Of a stretch of DNA of 64,000 nt, positions 57,761 through 64,000 are shown piece after piece. The notes beneath the pieces are model-generated. The model was not told the origin of the DNA. It saw only the letters and a program-made list of their open reading frames with translations, and did not search any database. The position numbers were made by a program, and so were the translations under genes. Location: contig WEDG01003388.1 in the NCBI GenBank assembly GCA_017591395.1, positions 1 through 64,000 on the forward strand, given 5' to 3'. Position 1 is the stretch's first letter. Each line of letters begins with the position of its first letter. This DNA is from Schistocephalus solidus. Taxonomy: Eukaryota > Platyhelminthes > Cestoda > Diphyllobothriidea > Diphyllobothriidae.

Positions 57761-58289
57761 ATCAAACGATCACTACCAGTAACTATCTATAATCCCGGCT
57801 GACAGCAGCTGAAGTTAGTGAGTGGTCGGCCAGACCCACCACCTAATTTTAATGTTGTCTCTAGGGTGATTTTCAAGGGGAAACCATCGAAGATTATGAA
57901 TTTTTTACATCAAAATATTTGCATAAAAATACAATGGGTGCCAAGAGTCGTAATCCAAAACCTTATTCGTCAAAGGAGGTTTGCGAGTGAAAAGACAAGG
58001 TTTTTAGCTAGCTATATTAGCATGCACTCCAGTCAGTACAAATAACATGTTTTAAGCAATGGCCTATTTTCTTTTGTTGAGGACAGATAACAAAGATGTG
58101 ACACAAAATTTTACGATGCTAGTTTGAACGAAAGAGAAAACTCATAATATCTTATTCAAACAGTCATAAGCGAAAGCACTTAACTTCCCAGTAGAATGAA
58201 GATTTGGCAAGCATAGTCCGTTCTGCGCAGAGACCCATGGTATCTCATTCCCTTTGTTCACCTCAGTGAAATATAACCCCGTTGTAGAA
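57761..58289. other. no recognised feature
   Basis: A 75-codon frame at 57818-58045 is unassigned. AT-rich DNA otherwise. Confidence 0.3.
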
Positions 58290-58640
58290 TCACTCAGTGT
58301 TACAAAAGTTCGATCGTCAAAGCGACGGTATCCACCACTGCCTCACGAGTTTTGTGCAGCGGTCACCTGCGCACGGGATGTTTTATAATAAAACAGACTT
58401 GCACAGCCTCTACTTCAATCGCTCCTCTGTCATGCACTGTGCTCTGATGTCAGCACCTATGGGTGGGTGTGAGCGCAAAGGCTGACCAAGGCAAACATCA
58501 ACCCTACTTGCGGCACATCCTAAGTGTGCCACCGAAGCCAAAGTAGGAAGCGGCCTTTGCGGCCTGACCCTCGGTCCTAAGAGCGACCGAGATATCCTGC
58601 CAGTTGCCAACCTTCAAAATTACGACTGTTGGTAGGTCGG
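58290..58640 (-). repeat. old SINE / LINE-tail copy
   Basis: The block order (AAGTTCGATCGTCAAAGCGA, GACTTGCACAGCCTCTACTTC, CTGCCAGTTGCCAACCTTC) follows the SINE or LINE tail in reverse orientation, with strong divergence. Confidence 0.5.
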
Positions 58641-59018
58641 ATAGTTGGGTGGTTTGCAGTGAGCAATTCCCTACAAGATCTGAACTGGATCGACCGGTCT
58701 CTTTTTCCCTCTCCCAAAAAGCGGCGTTTCATCCGAGTCAAGATGAATGTGAAGGAAATTGGGTGCGGTGATTAACATGACATGACGTGTCCGTCCAACG
58801 AGTACTGCACACGGGTAAATGTGTCATCGGAGTGATAATTAATGGCTCGCTTGAAGGTCACAAAACACGCCGATCCAAAAAGTGCAGTTATTGTATACAA
58901 TACGCAATAGTTAAAGCCAGGAAATTATTAAAAAACAATAATATAGCTAAATGCAGCATGTAAATGTTTGATTTAACTAAATGTTCAAACCTGATGAATT
59001 TTATGAACAATGTATGAA
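58641..59018. other. no recognised feature
   Basis: Short frames only. It may belong to an intron of the reverse-strand gene at 59.2-59.9 kb. Confidence 0.3.
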
Positions 59019-59045
59019 GTAGGTAGGTAGGTAGGTAGGTAGGTA
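59019..59045. repeat. (AGGT)n microsatellite
   Basis: Six or seven tandem AGGT units. Confidence 0.9.
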
Positions 59046-59192
59046 ACAAACCTAATTAATTAACCTAAGTAACCTAATTAACAAACCCAATTTTCCAAAA
59101 ACGGTGATGGCAGTGTTTTATCAGGTGGAAATACTATGAATTAGTTTTTTTTTCTCTGAAGTACTTTTAACCAGAAGAGAATTTTTACTTAC

Positions 59193-59891
59193 TCAAAAAC
59201 CCTAGCAGATCCGGCACCAGAGGTTCATAAACCTCGACACTGCCACAATTGCTCCAGGGCACCCACTGTGGAACTAAATTACCCTTTGAAATGTCACCGT
59301 CTTCCGCAGGGGAATCTGTTTTAAGCAGCGGACTGGTCGAGAGCCAACGCCGTGAACTTTCCGGCCCATGTTCATCCGCAGATCCATGGGGGGCGGATTC
59401 AATTTTAAGTTGAAAGTTTAACTGCTCATTTTTAATCTCCATGGGGTTCAATTTAGAAAGGTTGAAGACCTTCGGACCCGAGTCGTGCAAATTCGACGCG
59501 TTCGTGGTCTTTCCATCAGCTGATGTTCCAGTCTTTTTGAAAGCGTTGTCCTCTAGACTTGGTTCAGCACAAGAAAGGAGTTGTTTACGGAGCCCTTCAC
59601 ACAATTTCAAAGGGATGACAGCCCGGTTTTCCTTCCTAAACCGGTCTCTCATTACTATCCAAAGCCTCGATCATGCTCAATGTTCTTACCAAAAACTCGC
59701 CCAGGTTGTGTCTCGTTCGGCATTTGGTACTCTTCAATTTCCAGAATGTAAGAAACCCTCTCCGATTCAGAAATTATTTTGACGGGTGCTTGCCGTATCA
59801 GATAACGGGACCATTTGGTTTGCGGTATCTGGCGGCTCGTGCCATGTAAAGGCAAAGAGCGTGGTCCCGTTCCGAATTGTACGTAAGCCAT
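59193..59891 (-). CDS. unidentified protein, first two exons
   Basis: Not recognised. The ATG at 59891 opens MAYVQFGTGPRSLPLHGTSR, then QIPQTKWSRYLIRQAPVKII and SERVSYILEIEEYQMPNET. Exon 1 ends at 59690 (phase 1), a 35-nt GT-AG intron (59689-59655) follows, and exon 2 (59654-59193) continues in frame as VMRDRFRKENRAVIPLKLCE, then a hydrophilic, Ser/Glu/Pro-rich stretch. Exon 2 ends at a perfect donor, GTAAGT, also phase 1. The consistent phases and absence of stops argue for a real gene. An upstream acceptor (CACCTGCTCAG, near 59937) suggests a 5' UTR exon in the GC-rich stretch at 60.1-60.5 kb. Later exons were not found. Confidence 0.55.
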
Positions 59892-60059
59892 TTTTCGTTT
59901 GAAACTATTCAGATAAAGATTTGATCCAGAAGATCTGAGCAGGTGGTGCACCCGGTGGTTACACTATGGTGCAAGATGACGTTGTACCACACGAAGGTAC
60001 GCAGGGCAAACTGCTATGGAATGATCTATAGACGTAAGTTATTAAATTAGGCGTCACTG

Positions 60060-60520
60060 GCGTGCAAGGTCGATATAGGTGGTGCACACCGTGCGCGAGA
60101 AGCTCACCAACTGTCAAATCACTCTGACGCCGCCGCCGCCGCCGCCGCCGCCGCCGCGCCGCCACCGCCGCGCCACCACCGTCAGCATCACCACCAACGG
60201 CAACGTCGCGTATTGCTGTGCGTGCTTTATAACGCCGTGGAATTGTTTGTTGTAAGCGTTTTGTGCGGACAGATGAAACTTGGCGCGGTCGCAGGCAATT
60301 CAACTGCGGTGGCGGCGGACTAAGTCACCGCAGCCGGTCAGCGGCGCGCATGTGTGCGACCTTCACGCAAGTCCGCAGTCCAATCATCGTAAGGTTGACG
60401 TCACCTAGGGCGTGTCTGGTACGCGCTACCCACGCCGTACCACACGGGTACGCGGCGTCTGGAGGTTGTGGCAACCCGTTGCACTGACTGTGCAAATTCG
60501 ACCTTCCCCACATTACTCAG
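60060..60520 (-). promoter_or_regulatory. CpG-rich putative promoter region with (GCC)n
   Basis: CpG and G+C are much denser here than in the surrounding AT-rich DNA, and the stretch includes a (GCC)n run at 60127-60170. It lies directly upstream of the reverse-strand gene at 59.2-59.9 kb, where a promoter and untranslated first exon would be expected. No TATA box was identified. The reverse frame that crosses the GCC run encodes poly-Arg and is an artefact. Confidence 0.4.
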
Positions 60521-61460
60521 AGTGAGGTTAACTTAAAAGTACTGGATCTAAAACGGCTTAAGATTCGCGCCAACACGGCACAGACTCGTCGCTCTCAATC
60601 AGATGGTCTTTTTGGGGTACAAATTGTCTGACCTACCCCAAAGGGCCTTCTTATTCCGCGTTCGCATGAGAAAATGTCAAGGAAAAAAACTAAATTCCTA
60701 ATTTAGGTTTAAATTGTCGACCCGTCCCTAGGAAGTGTTTTGACATCTCTGCTTCTATTAACACATGGCTGATTTGGTCATTCATAGCCGAGTACGAGAA
60801 CCTCAACACGCAAATCAAATACGCATCGGAGAGTAAACACACCAATATTGCTAGGAGGATGCTAAATATAAAGTATTGTTACCGATCTTTAAGGTTCTCT
60901 ACTCGAGGTTCAATGATTATGGGGAAGCAAAACCGAACAACGTTGAAGAGAACAAGTTTCTTGAGATGGTAATGGTTTCAATCTATCATCTACATAAAGT
61001 GTGCTTAAGGAATTTGCCTGAGCCATCGCAAATACACGATACGTTTGTTCATGCTAACTTAGCTAACCAAAAATGTCATTATTATTACTAAACCAGGTTG
61101 CTCGAGAGGATTTCTGGTCAGGCGATTTGTGGTGAGTTCTTGGGTGACCACAGTCATTTCCATAAACAGCTTCGTGATTCATTTCAGAATACTTTGAAGG
61201 TCTTCAGGCAGATTAAGAAATATAACTTCACATCTATGATTTTGAAGTCATTATAATATCGCAGTAAAGTGCATGCATATCAGGTTTTTGAGTTCCTTCA
61301 GCCGACAGCCCCAGTAGAGCCTACTGGCGAGTGGGTTAACTGTTTTAGTGGTTGCCTTGAGTGCAGAATGCGTTATTTCCGGCAGCAAATTAAACCTTCT
61401 GGCAGCCATCTGCAGATAAAGATCGCAGCTAGAAAAGCAGGTGATTGTCTAACATTCCCA
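60521..61460. other. no recognised gene
   Basis: Frames of 71 and 87 codons (60876-61091, 61269-61532) are unassigned. Confidence 0.35.
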
Positions 61461-61760
61461 CCTTGCTTGTTCGAGGTCATCTCCCCAGTTATTCCCACGT
61501 TTGGATTTCAACTTGGTGGAGTTGGAAGGTAATCGAGTTAGAATCTTTCTATAATCTGGGGAAGATGGAGGAGATCGTCGTATGGTGCACGCCACGTCCT
61601 GCTTTAGTGGGAAATTATCCTCCAAGACCATGCTTCCTTCCAAAAGGTACTGCGCAAACACCGCGTTGTCAAAGTCTCTCTTCTCTCTGGATCTCTGCTC
61701 ATTTAGTCTACAGCCTTCCGAGCCTGGTGGCGTTTCAGTATCAACCGCTGGATTACTCAT
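61461..61760 (-). CDS. possible coding exon, unidentified
   Basis: The reverse strand is open from ATG at 61760 (MSNPAVDTETPPGSEGCRLN) through RDFDNAVFAQYLLEGSMVLE and KILTRLPSNSTKLKSKRGNN to a possible donor (AAG|GTGGGA near 61461). The hydrophilic composition resembles the gene at 59.2-59.9 kb and the strand is the same, but no family is recognisable. A 137-codon frame runs on the opposite strand. Confidence 0.3.
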
Positions 61761-63432
61761 TTAGGAGCAGACAGTCAAAACAAAGGGGAAACGCTTTGAT
61801 TTATCCCTGTTGCTGGTCTTTCCGGGAAAGAAGGTACCTGCACATGGCAGTGAAATAAATGCAAAGAATTTGACTCGAAAGCAATTAGGCACTGAAAAAC
61901 TGACTATAACCTCCCTAAACGCTTCCGAAAAGAAAGCGTTAGTTACTGTGGAATCAGAGTAGCCGGACTCACTGAGAACATTGCAAGCAATACGAACTGG
62001 CTTACAGGAACTGTGGTAAAAGGGTTTTTATGGGCAAGGTAGAATGAGGAAGCAGAAAACTTGGGAAAAGCAAACGAAGATGATAGGAGTAATTGCAACG
62101 TAGTTACTGACGATAAATGAGCCAAGTGCAACTCGTGGGATATAAAGGAAAAAGAGAAGCTATCCCATGGACGAAGAGCAATGGAATCGGCGTCCTGGAT
62201 CGGTGTAAAGGAAAGTCAACCTGATCTGGCGTCAAACAGAGCTACATGGGAACGCAGGTGACTGATGGACGAAAGTTAAACGTGTGAAAATAAAATCATA
62301 GACAAGTAGTCTACCGACAATTTTCTCCGCGGGTCCGCCTATTGTGCATCCACCAGCGTTTGATCACGGGAAATTTCGGTGCCAATCGCCGTGATATCTC
62401 ATGCCCAGTTCATTAGTATAAGAAGGTAATTTTTGTTTTTGTGCAAAGATACATTTAGTCACTTGCGTAAATTTCTGATTGGAAATAGTGTGCAATTTTA
62501 CGTTGGCTTTCGGTACTCGAATAACTTAAATTGTACACAAAACCTCCATCTAGTGCACTCAGCTGTGGACACTTGGGTCCCTTTTCGATGATATCCTGTG
62601 AAAAAGGGAGCATCTCATGGGGAAAAAAACATTTTTATTATGGTAACCGAGACACGCATACCTATTCGCATGGCCTACCTTCTTCTTGTTCAAACGCGCT
62701 GTCGTTTGTTATGTAAAATTTTTCTAGGCACCAAGGGAATTCTCTACGAGGACAGGATGTCGGTTATTTACTTGTTTTAGAGGAACTGTATGGCATACCG
62801 TTTGAACATCTGAAGAGAGGTGAATCAGCGTATTTTCCTGAAAACACATGTGAACTGATGGGTATCTGAAGAACTAATAGTTCACCTTTGTGGAAGCTGA
62901 CTTTGAATAAGACGCAGTTACCTATGAAAGAAAAATATTTTATAATATATCCATCCATCCATCAAAGGTGACGAAGTTTCTGATTGCCTTGTACCGCAAA
63001 GAAAAATACACACAGTAAAATTATAAATTTTTCTGAGATCAGTGTGTTTGCACTGCGGAAAGGTAGGCAGTCGAGATCCAAGTTTCTATCATGAAGGACA
63101 TGACCGGGAATTACTCTCCTACCTACTTGGCTATACAGCCCAACGTAAACAATGTTTTTTATCTGAAACATTGTCCCTTGCTCAGTAAACGTTTCGCCGC
63201 AGGCTCATTATTATTATCTTTGTTTAAACTAAGACTTTTATTGTGTGCCTGATCATTTTCAGTTACGTTAAACAAATTTAAGGTCAAACTGGGCTCAATG
63301 GCTAATAAAATGCGTTAATCTGAGCCTGAAGCAAATTACCGCTTCACTATACTATGTGTGGTCTTAATTGGGCGAGATTAATTTATGTTCAAAACAGACA
63401 ACAGCCTTACTTTGTTATCAAAAAGTTTTTAT
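61761..63432. other. no recognised gene
   Basis: Only short frames (up to 69 codons) and AT-rich DNA. Confidence 0.35.
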
Positions 63433-63470
63433 TCTCTCTCTCTCTCCCACCCCTGTCTCTCTCCCTCTCT
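63433..63470. repeat. (CT)n imperfect microsatellite
   Basis: CT dinucleotides with a CCCACCC interruption. Confidence 0.85.
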
Positions 63471-63604
63471 GAAATTACTGATCAAGACAACAACTAAACA
63501 CTTTCTCAAACATCTAAGGGAACCAAAACGTTTTTAAAACTATGCTAATGAAATGCTACTTTTTCTAGTTAAATAACTTATTGGATGTCTCAAAGATCGT
63601 AATT

Positions 63605-64000
63605 TAAATAGCCTACGGGCGCCGTTACATAGACGACACGTTTCTTCTTGCCAGTAGAAATCTGTGGCAGCGTTTCCGTTATCTTCTCAATTAAATATTC
63701 CCAAAGATACGATTCACAAAGGAAGAAGAAACTGAGCCACAACTGGCCTTCTTTGATGTGTTCGTCCGGCGAGGTTTCAACGGCGAAACAGAAACAACGG
63801 GCTATAGAAAGGCAACGAAAACAACGCAGCTTCTCATTTCTCACAGAAGCCATTCATCGGCTCAAAAAGGAAGCTGAGTGAGAACAGTATTCAAACAAAT
63901 CGATGCTAACTGCAGCAAGCCAGAAGGTAAAAGCACTAGAGGCTCGTTATCTCCACGACCAGTCGATGCGGAACGGCTATCCAAAGGTTTTCAACAGCTG
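63605..64000 (+). pseudogene. Penelope-like RT fragment, cut by window end
   Basis: The forward frame reads RRYIDDTFLLASRNLWQRFR, with the YIDD motif-C aspartates at 63632-63637. It continues IFPKIRFTKEEETEPQLAFF, DVFVRRGFNGETETTGYRKA, TKTTQLLISHRSHSSAQKGS and VRTVFKQIDANCSK. The order (R-Y-x-DD-x-F, then F-T-x-E-E-E, then L-A-F-x-D-V, then Y-R-K-x-T-x-T-x-x, then H-x-x-x-x-K) is that of Penelope-like RTs. In-frame stops at 63692-63694 and 63875-63877 make it a pseudogene. Any GIY-YIG part would lie beyond 64000. Confidence 0.75.

Noticed and set aside
59959..60303. 114-codon reverse frame with an Arg run
   Set aside because: The Arg run is the (GCC)n repeat read on the reverse strand. The frame has no other protein character and more likely lies in the promoter and 5' UTR.

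Overview
This is nuclear DNA from a eukaryote, most likely a flatworm and probably a diphyllobothriidean tapeworm. The organism is inferred from three signs: GT-AG introns of only 27-45 nt, a LINE whose polyprotein ends in repeated C2H2 zinc fingers (a type I know from tapeworm genomes of the Spirometra/Schistocephalus/Dibothriocephalus group), and a high density of decayed LINE, Penelope-like and SINE copies. No bacterial operons, CRISPR arrays or rRNA genes are visible. Most open frames are short and sit in non-coding or transposon DNA.

Layout. 0.7-5.2 kb: reverse-strand CR1/Jockey-like LINE relics with endonuclease and RT motifs. 5.82-8.22 kb: an element with perfect 12-bp terminal inverted repeats enclosing a spliced reverse-strand gene whose C-terminus matches the DUF4806 family. 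9.6-14.2 kb: three exons of an unidentified forward-strand protein rich in Gly, Arg, His, Pro and Ser, followed by a 383-bp MITE. 18.2-23.7 kb: a near full-length but dead LINE (APE endonuclease, RT, zinc fingers, long 3' UTR), preceded by a SINE that carries the same 3' tail.

25.3-36.8 kb is a long inverted repeat with arms of about 2.55 kb. Its left arm is split by a 4.7-kb insertion flanked by a 9-bp duplication; the insertion is packed with SINE and LINE-tail copies and a Penelope GIY-YIG fragment. 36.9 kb: a small hairpin-forming minisatellite. 37.6-39.2 kb, reverse strand: an exon encoding a PUR repeat followed by a very long Gln/Pro/Ser/Thr-rich tail; this is the clearest host-gene candidate. 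42.4 and 44.7 kb: two intact SINEs with target-site duplications. 46.7-47.5 kb: a tandem dimer of a tRNA-derived SINE and a (TA)n tract. 48.2-48.8 kb: another RT relic. 52.2-54.8 kb: an internally deleted copy of the zinc-finger LINE. 56.2 and 57.6 kb: MITE relatives. 59.2-60.5 kb: a reverse-strand gene start next to a CpG- and GCC-rich stretch. 63.6-64.0 kb: a Penelope-like RT running off the end of the window.

How it fits together. The zinc-finger LINE, the SINE that shares its 3' end, the internally deleted LINE and many tail fragments look like one mobilisation network. The candidate host genes (PUR-domain gene, Gly/Arg/His-rich gene, 59-kb gene) lie between these repeats. All translations, splice sites and repeat boundaries were read by eye. 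Family names rest on motif recognition, not database searches.
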